Shown: in pieces, positions 17,069-25,198 of the stretch
Layout of the letters: each line of letters starts with the position of its first letter
How positions within the stretch are numbered: the first letter of the stretch is position 1
Virus record (IMG/VR): IMGVR_UViG_3300030107_005730
Location: 1-39,783 of that record
DNA length: 39,783 nt
Reading direction: 5' to 3' (one strand)
Origin: a virus
Notes under the pieces: model-generated
Database searches by the model: none
Seen by the model: the letters and a program-made list of their open reading frames with translations, nothing else
Told to the model about the DNA's origin: nothing
Program-made: the position numbers and the translations under genes

Positions 17069-17320
17069 ATGGCTTTAACAAAAGAATATTCAGTTGATTA
17101 CGAAATAAGAACTGAGTATAGGCATATACAAATAAGAGAAAAGACTTCTATTATGGAAGATGGTAAAGAATTATCTCATTCTTTTCATCGTAGGGTTTTA
17201 ACTCCAGATGCAGATGTTTCAAATGAAACAGATGAGATTAAAGGTATGACAGATGTACTTTGGACAGATGCTGTTAAAAAAGCATGGGATGATAAATTGA
17301 AAGCGGATGCAGGTAGCTAA
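17069..17320 (+). CDS. Small hypothetical protein (83 aa) next to fibre genes
   Basis: The gene starts behind CAGGAGTAAAAA. The sequence YSVDYEIRTEYRHIQIREKT suggests a beta hairpin, followed by a helical C-terminus with DVLWTDAVKKAWDDKLKA. No domain is recognised. The stop overlaps the ATG of the following lipoprotein-like gene (TAATG). A small structural protein exported into the virion is one possibility, and I cannot choose among roles. Confidence 0.55.
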   Translation: MALTKEYSVDYEIRTEYRHIQIREKTSIMEDGKELSHSFHRRVLTPDADVSNETDEIKGMTDVLWTDAVKKAWDDKLKADAGS

Positions 17321-17547
17321 TGAAAAATTCATTTATTAAGGGAATGCTTACTGCTTGTGTATTAACACTAATTGGTGTCTATTCTTGCGAAGAATATTAT
17401 ATTGGTAAAAGTCAAGAAGAATTAGCAAAAGAAATGTGGGAAGTTGATTCATTAATGCAAAGAATACAGTTAGAGCTTGATAGTACTGCTATGGATTTTA
17501 ATAGATTATATATAAATGCACAACGTATTAACAATGGAAGTAATTAA
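17320..17547 (+). CDS. Small lipoprotein-like or membrane-anchored protein (75 aa)
   Basis: The N-terminus has a basic start (MKNSFIKG), a hydrophobic stretch LTACVLTLIGVYS and a Cys at residue 23, so GVYS-C could be a weak lipobox. The remainder is a soluble helix (KSQEELAKEMWEVDSLMQRIQLELD). A small lipoprotein with a helical arm in a lysis region is the design of an outer-membrane spanin, but no inner-membrane partner is clear. It starts and ends in TAATG overlaps, so translation is coupled on both sides. Confidence 0.5.
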   Translation: MKNSFIKGMLTACVLTLIGVYSCEEYYIGKSQEELAKEMWEVDSLMQRIQLELDSTAMDFNRLYINAQRINNGSN

Positions 17548-17861
17548 TGATTGAGTTTATAGTTGGTCTTTTTTTTGGATATGTTATTAGCGGAGCTGAT
17601 TTAGGTGAACCTGTGCCATCTGAAATAATTACTTATAATGATAGTGGTAGGGTAGTTAAGATATATAGAAGTGATTTTCATGGACATAGGTATTACCCAA
17701 ATTCAATTGCTATAGGATGGAATACACATGATTATAGTTATTGGGAAACAAGGCCAGATGTTACTCCTATCTATAGTAAAAGTGTGGTTATAAAAAGAAA
17801 ACCAAAAAAAAGTGGTGAATACAGAAGAAAAAAAGATAGTAAAAAAGGTAAAGAAAAATGA
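17547..17861 (+). CDS. Membrane-anchored basic protein (104 aa)
   Basis: One N-terminal hydrophobic segment (MIEFIVGLFFGYVISG) is followed by a soluble part with YNDSGRVVKIYRSDFHGHRYYPN and a C-terminal tail that is strongly basic, with KRKPKKSGEYRRKKDSKKG. The short anchor with a basic tail suggests contact with a membrane and with nucleic acid or acidic lipid. It belongs to the dense block of membrane genes upstream of the endolysin. The function is not known. Confidence 0.5.
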   Translation: MIEFIVGLFFGYVISGADLGEPVPSEIITYNDSGRVVKIYRSDFHGHRYYPNSIAIGWNTHDYSYWETRPDVTPIYSKSVVIKRKPKKSGEYRRKKDSKKGKEK

Positions 17862-17938
17862 ATGAAATAATTTTAGGAATAATAGCAGTTGCTGTATTAG
17901 CAATTGGTATATATTGTATGTGTAAAAATGATGAATAA
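17858..17938 (+). CDS. Tiny single-pass membrane peptide (26 aa)
   Basis: ATG at 17858 overlaps the previous stop (ATGA) and opens a 26-codon frame. It is nearly all one transmembrane helix, ILGIIAVAVLAIGIYCMC, ending KNDE. The frame ends inside the start of the next gene. The ATGA coupling and the clean hydrophobic helix support it as a real gene. A holin-like, pinholin or membrane-peptide role is possible. Confidence 0.5.
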   Translation: MNEIILGIIAVAVLAIGIYCMCKNDE

Positions 17939-18200
17939 ACCAATAGGGCAAGATTCAAGTCTCAATATTTCATTACCTATGCTTTTGCAAGCAGTTGGTT
18001 TTATAGCAGCAATGGTCTGGGGCTATGGACAGCTAAATACTAGAATATCTTTTGTAGAGCATCAAGCCAATAATAATGAGCAAGCAATAAAAGAAATGAA
18101 GGCGATGCAAAATTTACCTATTCCAAGTGATGTGCGCCAAGATGAAAAGCTCCAAAGAATTGAAGAAGAAATTAAAAGATTAAGGAATAAAAGGAAATGA
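17928..18200 (+). CDS. Holin-like single-pass protein with coiled coil (90 aa)
   Basis: ATG 17928 (MMNKPIGQDSS) was preferred to an earlier in-frame GTG within the preceding peptide gene. Residues 13-35, with LPMLLQAVGFIAAMVWGYG, form one membrane helix. The rest is a charged coiled coil ending in EEEIKRLRNKRK. This small N-anchored architecture, beside an endolysin, is like several phage holins. The gene at 18345 has the same layout and may be a diverged duplicate. Confidence 0.5.
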   Translation: MMNKPIGQDSSLNISLPMLLQAVGFIAAMVWGYGQLNTRISFVEHQANNNEQAIKEMKAMQNLPIPSDVRQDEKLQRIEEEIKRLRNKRK

Positions 18201-18361
18201 CATGGTTTTATACATTATGTGTGACTGCAATTGCGATAATAATTGCGGATGCAAAAGGAACACTGGAGCCAGCTGTTAATAAGTTTGAAAAAAAAATTGG
18301 AATTAGAACAGAGTTACCACCAGATACCACGGAGTTTGAAATAGATGTCGAAAGGTATTAG
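18197..18361 (+). CDS. Small membrane or exported protein (54 aa)
   Basis: ATG at 18197 sits in an ATGA overlap with the previous stop, behind AAAAGG. The N-terminus MTWFYTLCVTAIAIIIADAK looks like a signal anchor or cleavable signal peptide; A-D-A could be a processing site. The rest is polar with an acidic end (PPDTTEFEIDVERY). The frame ends within the start of the next gene. No homologue is recognised. Confidence 0.45.
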   Translation: MTWFYTLCVTAIAIIIADAKGTLEPAVNKFEKKIGIRTELPPDTTEFEIDVERY

Positions 18362-18605
18362 TGAAGATGCACAAATCCACATTAGTGTGGCTTTTCTTAT
18401 TAAAGCTATGGCAGCTGTAGCTATTGTTACTGGTAGTTGGTATCAAGCTCAAATGAAATTTGCAGAACAAGAGAGGCGAATAAAAAATTTAGAAGATAAA
18501 GTTTTAGTTATTCAAGCTTCTATTGAGGGGATGGAAACGCAACACATAGAAGAGCTAGAAGAACAAAACAGAACATTAATGCAGAGATTGGGTATAAAAA
18601 AATAA
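18345..18605 (+). CDS. Second holin-like single-pass protein with coiled coil (86 aa)
   Basis: The layout repeats that of the gene at 17928: a short polar start (MSKGISEDAQIHIS), one membrane helix (VAFLIKAMAAVAIVTGSWYQ) and a heptad-patterned tail, RRIKNLEDKVLVIQASIEGM. The shared pattern I-S-x-x-[FM]-L-[IL]-x-A and the matching length suggest duplication and divergence. One may act as holin and the other as antiholin. The stop is followed directly by the next gene (TAATG). Confidence 0.5.
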   Translation: MSKGISEDAQIHISVAFLIKAMAAVAIVTGSWYQAQMKFAEQERRIKNLEDKVLVIQASIEGMETQHIEELEEQNRTLMQRLGIKK

Positions 18606-19066
18606 TGATTGTAAGAAAATGTAGTCAAGGTCATATGGTAAGAATTTACAGGAATACAACTCCTGGTATAAAAAGAACTAAAAAGTATACCGATGGAACT
18701 ATAGAAGATATTATATATCCAGATTCAGAAACTTATTTTGTAAGCGTTGATGGAAAATCAATATTTTCAACTGATAATTTTGAAGAAGCTGAAAATAAAT
18801 ATACCGATGAATGCAAAAAAAAGCATCCAGACAAAGTTTCCCACGGAAGACTTAATATGGGTAAACATAAAAGCATTAATCACGTAGCGACTCAAAAATC
18901 CGACTACCCAACTTCTTCTAATACGGTAGACGAAATTAAGTTTTTTTTAGACGTAAGAGATGTTAATTATGATTCTAAAAGTAAAAAAGCAGATCTTTTA
19001 GAAATTGTTGAAGAGTTAAAAAATAAAAAAGTAAAAATAACTGTAAAGGGCGTTTTGCATGATTGA
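18605..19066 (+). CDS. Protein with C-terminal HeH/LEM (SAP-like) domain (153 aa)
   Basis: The C-terminal 50 residues, with TVDEIKFFLDVRDVNYDSK and KKADLLEIVEEL, fit the HeH/LEM helix-extended-helix pattern, a small nucleic-acid or protein-binding fold seen in phage proteins. The N-terminus has C-x2-G-H and a probable beta domain (SETYFVSVDGKSIFST). Because it lies in a block of lysis and structural genes, a virion or host-DNA contact role is possible. The stop overlaps the next ATG. Confidence 0.55.
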   Translation: MIVRKCSQGHMVRIYRNTTPGIKRTKKYTDGTIEDIIYPDSETYFVSVDGKSIFSTDNFEEAENKYTDECKKKHPDKVSHGRLNMGKHKSINHVATQKSDYPTSSNTVDEIKFFLDVRDVNYDSKSKKADLLEIVEELKNKKVKITVKGVLHD

Positions 19067-19364
19067 AACATACGCTGAATATGGCGCGATTGGCGTTATT
19101 GTATCTCTTTTCATTATGTTAATTATGAATTTAATGAAAAGCCAGAAAGCGCAAAATGAAGACTTAGATTCCATCAGGCAAGCAATTGCTAAAATAGAGT
19201 CCAAAGTTCAAAATGTAGAAGGAATAGTTATAAAGCTTATTGAGAGATGGAATAAGTCTGATGATATTTCTCAAAGGCATAGAGAAGATATTGTTAAAGA
19301 ATTAAACGATGTAACGGACGATCTTGCGTATTTAAAAGGTCGTATAAATGGAAAAGGTAATTAA
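19059..19364 (+). CDS. BhlA/UviB-like holin candidate (101 aa)
   Basis: The N-terminus MIETYAEYGAIGVIVSLFIM forms a single membrane helix and is followed by a long amphipathic helix with DLDSIRQAIAKIESKVQNVE. This helix-plus-coil design is that of the BhlA/UviB small holin or bacteriocin-related proteins. It overlaps the previous gene by eight bases and lies three genes before the endolysin. Several proteins in this cluster share the design, so which is the working holin is not settled. Confidence 0.5.
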   Translation: MIETYAEYGAIGVIVSLFIMLIMNLMKSQKAQNEDLDSIRQAIAKIESKVQNVEGIVIKLIERWNKSDDISQRHREDIVKELNDVTDDLAYLKGRINGKGN

Positions 19365-19366
19365 TA

Positions 19367-19516
19367 ATGCTGGATACAACAAAAGCAGTAGCTAATGGCG
19401 TGGTCGGAGTAGGAGTATGGTGGGTGAATTTGCCAATGATTCTGCAAATGGCTGTGTCTATTGCTACTTTAATATATTTAATAATTAAAATAAATAACGA
19501 GATTAGGAGAAAATAA
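19367..19516 (+). CDS. Small hydrophobic holin candidate (49 aa)
   Basis: ATG 19367 opens a 49-codon frame with one or two hydrophobic segments, KAVANGVVGVGVWWVNL and MILQMAVSIATLIYLIIKI, and a basic tail NNEIRRK. Two short membrane spans and a charged C-terminus are the class II holin layout. The frame ends in a TAATG overlap with the next gene, only one gene before the endolysin. It is the best-placed holin candidate in the cluster. Confidence 0.55.
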   Translation: MLDTTKAVANGVVGVGVWWVNLPMILQMAVSIATLIYLIIKINNEIRRK

Positions 19517-19743
19517 TGGGTTTAAAAGAAATGTTAATGGCAGCTGCTGAATCGCAAGCAGATTCTATTAAAGAAAAAATGGTTAGTCAGTTAAGTTCAG
19601 ATGAAATGACTAAAATGATTGCAACTAAAATAAATGAAAAAATTGATATTCCATTTGTCAGTGAAGAGAAAGAACAAGTTTTTTTTGAAAAATGCGTTGA
19701 TGTTGTAACTGATATTGTTGAAAATCTTATTAAAGGTAAGTAA
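19516..19743 (+). CDS. Small hypothetical helical protein (75 aa)
   Basis: The protein is all helix in appearance, with segments LMAAAESQADSIKEKMVSQL, MTKMIATKINEKI and a final VDVVTDIVENLIKG. There is no membrane span or cysteine motif. It is translationally coupled to its neighbours on both sides by TAATG overlaps and lies immediately before the endolysin. I do not recognise it; an accessory to lysis is a guess from location. Confidence 0.5.
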   Translation: MGLKEMLMAAAESQADSIKEKMVSQLSSDEMTKMIATKINEKIDIPFVSEEKEQVFFEKCVDVVTDIVENLIKGK

Positions 19744-20135
19744 TGCCAAGGTTTAGCAGAAAAAGTAAATCAAAGCTTGATACTTGTGATAAAAGATTAG
19801 TAAAACTTTTTGAAAAGGTAGTAAAAAAATATGATTGCACAGTTATTGAAGGTCACAGAGGCAAGGAAAGACAAAATGAAGCTTACCGCAAAGGGAATAG
19901 TAAAGTTAAATACCCTAATGGTAAACACAATAAAACTCCTAGTATTGCTGTTGATGTGGCTCCCTATCCCATTGATTGGGATGATCGTGATAGGTTTCAC
20001 TACTTTGGCGGGTTTGTTCTCGGCATTGCGTCGGAAATGGGATTAAATATTCGTTGGGGCGGAGATTGGGATCAAGACACACAAACAAAGGATAATAGGT
20101 TTGATGACCTAGTACATTTTGAGATAAAAGAATAA
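19743..20135 (+). CDS. Endolysin, peptidase M15 family
   Basis: This 130-residue enzyme should cleave peptidoglycan cross-bridges or stem peptides (D-Ala-D-Ala carboxypeptidase or L-Ala-D-Glu endopeptidase type) at the end of infection. The zinc-binding elements are visible: G-K-H62, P-S-I-A-V-D71-V-A-P-Y-P, and the closing D-D-L-V-H125-F-E. The IRWGGDWDQD segment before the last histidine is typical of the phage subgroup. There is no signal peptide, so release depends on a holin from the genes just upstream. The start shares a base with the previous stop. Confidence 0.9.
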   Translation: MPRFSRKSKSKLDTCDKRLVKLFEKVVKKYDCTVIEGHRGKERQNEAYRKGNSKVKYPNGKHNKTPSIAVDVAPYPIDWDDRDRFHYFGGFVLGIASEMGLNIRWGGDWDQDTQTKDNRFDDLVHFEIKE

Positions 20136-22357
20136 TGCCAAAAACAATTGCAACATTAAGAAATTTTTCAGGTGGGATTAATAATCAATACAGCCCTAGA
20201 GATATTCAAGATAATGAATTTCCATACGCTACTGATATAGTAGCGGATAGAATAGGAGTTATTAGAACTATGGGTAATGGAGAAGGTACGCCTAAGCAAA
20301 TAGCTGATTATTCATCTAATAAGAGTATAAATACATTGTCCACTACGGATATATCAAGTTCTACTGGATACGGATTTAAACATTTTGAATTAGATTGGAA
20401 TGAAGGCGGCAGTAATACAGGTGAACATTATCTTGCTGTTGTTGATGAGGGCGGAGAATTAAATATATGGGACTATACTAATAATAGTTGGGCTGTTCCA
20501 TCTGGCGCAGATCTAGGAAGTGACAGTGATTGCAAAGCTATTATAACCGCAATAGACAACGGTATAAGAATAACTGACACGGATTTAACAAATTCTAGTC
20601 AAATAAAATATTATATGTATGTTAAAAGGGATCAGCTTGGGCGAGATAGATCTGGTTTTTATGTTGGAAATAATACTTTAGCAGCTCCGTCTTCTGGTAA
20701 TTTAGTTACCTCTAATACTTACACCGATGGAGCTATAAATTTTAAAATAGATTCACAGGTAAGTGGGGAAGGAAGCTGGGAAAGAGATAACTATGCTTTT
20801 GCATATACGTTTGTATATGATGGGAACCAGGAATCCGCACCCTATGCAGTAAGCTCCGCTAAAGCATCAAGCACTGTAAACGCTAATAGACCATTTAAAG
20901 TTACGGTGTATGCTGCTAATGCTACCGCAGTTACCGATTATGACGCAAGAATAAGTGGAGCAAGAATATATTGGAAAAAATATGATTCTACTAACAGTAA
21001 GGTTGCTCAAGGAGAATGGAATTTACTTGTAGACGTTGATTTAACTGGGTCTACATCAGATAACCATGCTTATGGAATTAGATCTAAGCTTGGTGATAAA
21101 TTTACAAATTGGAGTGAGTCTAGTAATGACGCGATTGCAACTATTATAATAAATGATCCACCTATTGATACCTATGCCACATTAAATGGATATAGAAGTA
21201 GTGATGGTGCCTTAATAATTGGAAATTCTGGCGACGGTTATAAAACTGCTGTGTTTGCCAATAGAAGAATGTTTGTAGCTAATATAAAAATGACTGGATC
21301 CGATGGGGAACAAGTTCACCATGCGGATAGAATAATGTATTCGCCAGTTAACAAGCCAGATATTTTCCCAGAAAGTCAATTTATAGATATAATAAAAGGT
21401 GATGCTGAAGAATATATTAAACTTGAATCTGTTGGCGATAGGCTATTTGCGTTTAAAAAAGATAATCTTTTTATACTTAATATAGCAAGCCCGAGCCCAT
21501 CTGGTTGGTTTTTGGAATCATCCCATAGAAGTATGGGCGTATTGCATCCAGCAGCTGTTTTTAAAACTGATTTTGGAATAACTTGGGTTAATAGAAAAGG
21601 ATTATTTGTTTATCAAGAAGGTGGAGGAATTTCAGAATTAACAGAAGGCAAGATACTTAATGGCGACACTACGGATTCTTATGGTCTTAATTCTTGGGCA
21701 AAATATATTGATAATGATACAATAATTGGATATTCTCCTCAAGATAAAGAAATTATAATTAATATAAATTCTTCTATTATAACTGATAGCGCAAATTTTG
21801 GTTCAAGTGGAGGCGACGTAATACTTTACGATTTAGAGACAAGATCTTTTTGGTACGGAGAACAAAGACTTAAGGGTTCTGCTGTTTCTAGTAACTTTGA
21901 TTACGATTGGAATGGAGATTTAATATATGCTTCAGAAGCATCAGACACTGTAACAATTAGGTCATGGCAATCAGCAAGTCAAAACTCTGGAAATATATTG
22001 TTCAGTACAAAAGATTTTGATTTTGGAACTCCAGCAAAAAAGAAAAAGATATATAGTGTTTTTATTACTTATGAGCATTCAGACTCCACCAGTATAAGCA
22101 ATTTTCTTAGTTACGCAACTAATGGGGTTAATACGTGGGCAACTACGGATGGTGATGGTTCTACCGCTATTGGCAATAATACTTTAGATCAAGCCACCGT
22201 TCCAGAAATACATAAATTTACATTTACTACTCCAATTGAATGTCAAAGTATAGCTTTTAAATTTAACGGGCCATCTACGTCACAACCTACTAAGTTAGAA
22301 ATACAAGATATATCAATTGAGTATAGAGAATTGCACGGAAGGGTTTCTTCTACATAA
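20135..22357 (+). CDS. Large virion structural protein, possible tail nozzle (740 aa)
   Basis: The opening T-L-R-N-F-S-G-G-I-N-N followed by YSPRDIQDNEFPYATDI is a motif I associate with large tail-hub or nozzle proteins of short-tailed phages. The body is beta-rich (YAFAYTFVYDGNQESAPYAV, ERVGDRL-like and FAFKKDNLFIL segments), consistent with a beta-propeller and peripheral domains. In short-tailed phages the nozzle lies near the adaptor genes; here it follows the endolysin. The gene is flanked by TAATG overlaps. The name is inferred from sequence pattern and length. Confidence 0.5.
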   Translation: MPKTIATLRNFSGGINNQYSPRDIQDNEFPYATDIVADRIGVIRTMGNGEGTPKQIADYSSNKSINTLSTTDISSSTGYGFKHFELDWNEGGSNTGEHYLAVVDEGGELNIWDYTNNSWAVPSGADLGSDSDCKAIITAIDNGIRITDTDLTNSSQIKYYMYVKRDQLGRDRSGFYVGNNTLAAPSSGNLVTSNTYTDGAINFKIDSQVSGEGSWERDNYAFAYTFVYDGNQESAPYAVSSAKASSTVNANRPFKVTVYAANATAVTDYDARISGARIYWKKYDSTNSKVAQGEWNLLVDVDLTGSTSDNHAYGIRSKLGDKFTNWSESSNDAIATIIINDPPIDTYATLNGYRSSDGALIIGNSGDGYKTAVFANRRMFVANIKMTGSDGEQVHHADRIMYSPVNKPDIFPESQFIDIIKGDAEEYIKLESVGDRLFAFKKDNLFILNIASPSPSGWFLESSHRSMGVLHPAAVFKTDFGITWVNRKGLFVYQEGGGISELTEGKILNGDTTDSYGLNSWAKYIDNDTIIGYSPQDKEIIININSSIITDSANFGSSGGDVILYDLETRSFWYGEQRLKGSAVSSNFDYDWNGDLIYASEASDTVTIRSWQSASQNSGNILFSTKDFDFGTPAKKKKIYSVFITYEHSDSTSISNFLSYATNGVNTWATTDGDGSTAIGNNTLDQATVPEIHKFTFTTPIECQSIAFKFNGPSTSQPTKLEIQDISIEYRELHGRVSST

Positions 22358-24030
22358 TGTCTTTTTTAAAAATAAATACATCAAAATTAAATAGCAGGTA
22401 TGGAAGAGGAGGGCCAGCTCAAAAATCTATGAGGGTTAGCGAATTTAATACCTTGGATAAAAATAGAGCTCCAGAAATTCCAAAAACCGAAGCTAAAGAA
22501 GGTGATAACTTAAGTTATTTTGACGAAGACAAGGGAAAAGTTTTGACATATTTTGATGGAGGATACCAATCTTCTAATACATTTAAAGTTTCTGATAAAG
22601 CGAGATATGATATTGGTCAATACGTATCTAATATTAAAGGTGATTTTAACTCTATTGTTGATTTTCAGGGTGTCGTTAAAGCTGGATTGATTAGAACAAG
22701 TCTAGTCCAAGTAACCGACGATACTGAGCATAAATATCTTAGGAGATTTACTGATAATACTTGCGATACTTCAAGCGGAAGCACTCTTGTAACGTGCGAA
22801 GAAGAGGTTTATCATAAGTTATGGGACGCTTTAAAAATGGGTGACGATGGAGAAGGAAGAGATATTATTGAAGTTTCTGGAACTGGAATTCCTTCTGGTT
22901 GTTTGGTTAGTGGCATAGGAAATTATAATGGAGGAGATGGAAGTTCTTCTAATAGCGGTAAAAACTTTACATTGTCAAGTAATGCAACGGCTAGCAACAC
23001 TAATGTAACATTAACATTTAAAGGTCAAGCTCTGCATTTGGATGGGAGTCTTGGAGGAGATGTTGGTAGTGTGGCGTGGATAACGCTTTCGAATGATCCT
23101 GTAGTTTCTATTATAAGAACTGATAAAAGAGAAAATGATAACCCTGAGCCAACCGAGGGGGTAACAGTTGCAAGCGCTGAAGTTACTATTGTTACAAAAA
23201 ATGGAGGATTTTATATCGGAACTGATGCTGGTAGTAATGGTATAAGGGGACAAGATTTTAACGATACTCATTTTATACTTACTTCTACTTATGCAACTGG
23301 TTATTCAGCATCTAATTACGCTCGCGTTGGTGGTGAAAATATGGTTAAATTTACCAAGGGTGTTGATGGTTGGTATATAACTAGTATGCGTGATTATAGA
23401 CTTGAAGATTCAAATGGGCTTAAAATTGATATGCCTGTTAGAATGGGAAGTATTTTCCCGATGGGAGTGGAAGACGGAGTAACAAGTACATTGGGAACCT
23501 CTGCTTTTCCTTGGCAATCGGTTACATCTAACAATGTTGTTATCGGTTCAAAATCTGGGACATCTGCAACTAATCCATGTGGAAAACATATTATGTCGGA
23601 AGAAGTAACCGTGCTACCTGCGCATAGCGGAGATAATACGGTTTCTAAACAAGCTTCGAGTTTAAAAATTCCAGCATATGCTATAATAACAAGGGTTGTA
23701 GCGGTGGTTAAAACGGCTAGCAATTTATCAACACACAATGTTAATATACAATTATCTGCTACGTCTGGAACTTCTGCGGATGCAAGTATATCTTCTGGAA
23801 CAGAAATATTGGGAGCTGGTGTAGCAAATACTGATAGTAGTGATAGTACAAGCACATCAGATATAGATTTAAAAAACGATGCAAAAAAAGTATGGATATG
23901 TAATGATCAAGTAATAAACGGAGCATCTGATCAATATGTATATGTATGTAATGCTGGCACTGGAAATGGAACAACAAATTCCAACGCTAGTGCCTTAACA
24001 GTAATTATTGAATATTATGGAATTGATTAA
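22357..24030 (+). CDS. Virion structural protein (557 aa)
   Basis: The N-terminal 60 residues are extended and basic (SKLNSRYGRGGPAQKSMRVS). Residues about 60-390 are Gly/Ser/Asp-rich with alternating strands. The C-terminus contains a compact beta domain (IPAYAIITRVVAVVKTAS, HNVNIQLSATSGTSADA, VIIEYYGID). Its pairing with the preceding structural gene, shared operon and composition suggest a tail or virion-surface component. No named family is recognised. Confidence 0.55.
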   Translation: MSFLKINTSKLNSRYGRGGPAQKSMRVSEFNTLDKNRAPEIPKTEAKEGDNLSYFDEDKGKVLTYFDGGYQSSNTFKVSDKARYDIGQYVSNIKGDFNSIVDFQGVVKAGLIRTSLVQVTDDTEHKYLRRFTDNTCDTSSGSTLVTCEEEVYHKLWDALKMGDDGEGRDIIEVSGTGIPSGCLVSGIGNYNGGDGSSSNSGKNFTLSSNATASNTNVTLTFKGQALHLDGSLGGDVGSVAWITLSNDPVVSIIRTDKRENDNPEPTEGVTVASAEVTIVTKNGGFYIGTDAGSNGIRGQDFNDTHFILTSTYATGYSASNYARVGGENMVKFTKGVDGWYITSMRDYRLEDSNGLKIDMPVRMGSIFPMGVEDGVTSTLGTSAFPWQSVTSNNVVIGSKSGTSATNPCGKHIMSEEVTVLPAHSGDNTVSKQASSLKIPAYAIITRVVAVVKTASNLSTHNVNIQLSATSGTSADASISSGTEILGAGVANTDSSDSTSTSDIDLKNDAKKVWICNDQVINGASDQYVYVCNAGTGNGTTNSNASALTVIIEYYGID

Positions 24031-24056
24031 TATCAATCCAACGAAAGGGAATTATT

Positions 24057-25181
24057 ATGGCTAACGGAGGCCCAAGTTTTGCAGAACTATTATCAAGTTT
24101 AAATGTAGGAGGTAGAGTTGGCGGTGCGTTTGGTAGTACAAAATTAGCTAAAAGCGCTTTTGATGATTTGCAAAAAATATTAAAACTGGAAGATTTGTAT
24201 AGAGATCAAGAGAAAGAAAGGCGAGAGCAAGCAAGGGAACGTGATAAGAAAAGGGGTAAAGGAAGAACTATAGGTGCTCTTGTTGGCGGAACAATAGCCA
24301 CCATTTTAACAGGTGGTCTTGCAGCGGTACCACTTGCTGCGGGAGTTGGAGCTGGAAGTTATATAGGACAAAGAGCAGCAGCTGGTGGAGTTTCTTTAAG
24401 AACTCCATTAGGAAACCAGAGAAAAGCAAGATTAAAAGAAATTGTTAAAGGAGATACTTCTAATATATTTTTTAGACAAGACGCTTTAAGAAAAACTGAA
24501 CAATGGAGAAGCGACATAAATGAATTTTTAAAAGATGCAAATCAGAGGTATGACCAATCTATTGTTTCAAGTGCTTTGTCCGATACGTTAACAGCGTATC
24601 AACTTGGAGGATTGGATTATAGTAAAGCTACAGCTGCGCTTAAAAACCTTAAACATCTTCCAGCGGTTGCTAAAGGTGACATGAGTGTGCAAACATTTAG
24701 AGGTTTACAGGATATGGCTGCAGGAAAAACATCTGATCAGGTTTTAAAAGATAGATTTAAGGTAACTGCAAAAAAAGAAATTCCTAAAAAACTTAAATTT
24801 GATCTTGCAAAAGCTCCCGTACCAGATACATTTAAAGGGACGGCAAGAATGTCATTAAATCCTGTTGCTCATTTAACAAAAACGGGTACAGATAAATTGA
24901 CACCTCAGGATTTATTTAATAAAGCTTTTAATGTTAGTAAAACTAGAACATCAATGTCTCCGTTTAAAAAAGCATTACCTCTTTCAAGTAAATCGCAAGT
25001 AGGTTCAGATTTTATGTTTGGAGGGGATATGAGTAATTTGACCAACTTGCTATTTGAAGGCGGAAGAAGAGATAAAAAATTAAACATAAGAAATATTCTT
25101 GGTTCTGGAATGCAGAGGCAAGCAGACCTTAGGGGTATATTAAGTCAAGCATACCCTTCAAGATATTTTAAAGTAGATTAA
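24057..25181 (+). CDS. Internal virion (ejection) protein with glycine-zipper helix (374 aa)
   Basis: The start ATG 24057 follows GAAAGGGAATT. A strongly charged helix (YRDQEKERREQARERDKKRG, residues 48-67) leads into a Gly/Ala-rich hydrophobic segment with TIGALVGGTIATILTGG and VPLAAGVGAGSYIG at residues 71-105. Such glycine-zipper spans with helical flanks are frequent in ejection proteins that insert into the host envelope when DNA is injected. The remainder is helical and basic. The role is inferred from this design and from position. Confidence 0.5.
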   Translation: MANGGPSFAELLSSLNVGGRVGGAFGSTKLAKSAFDDLQKILKLEDLYRDQEKERREQARERDKKRGKGRTIGALVGGTIATILTGGLAAVPLAAGVGAGSYIGQRAAAGGVSLRTPLGNQRKARLKEIVKGDTSNIFFRQDALRKTEQWRSDINEFLKDANQRYDQSIVSSALSDTLTAYQLGGLDYSKATAALKNLKHLPAVAKGDMSVQTFRGLQDMAAGKTSDQVLKDRFKVTAKKEIPKKLKFDLAKAPVPDTFKGTARMSLNPVAHLTKTGTDKLTPQDLFNKAFNVSKTRTSMSPFKKALPLSSKSQVGSDFMFGGDMSNLTNLLFEGGRRDKKLNIRNILGSGMQRQADLRGILSQAYPSRYFKVD

Positions 25182-25198
25182 AGATAGGAGAACGGAAA

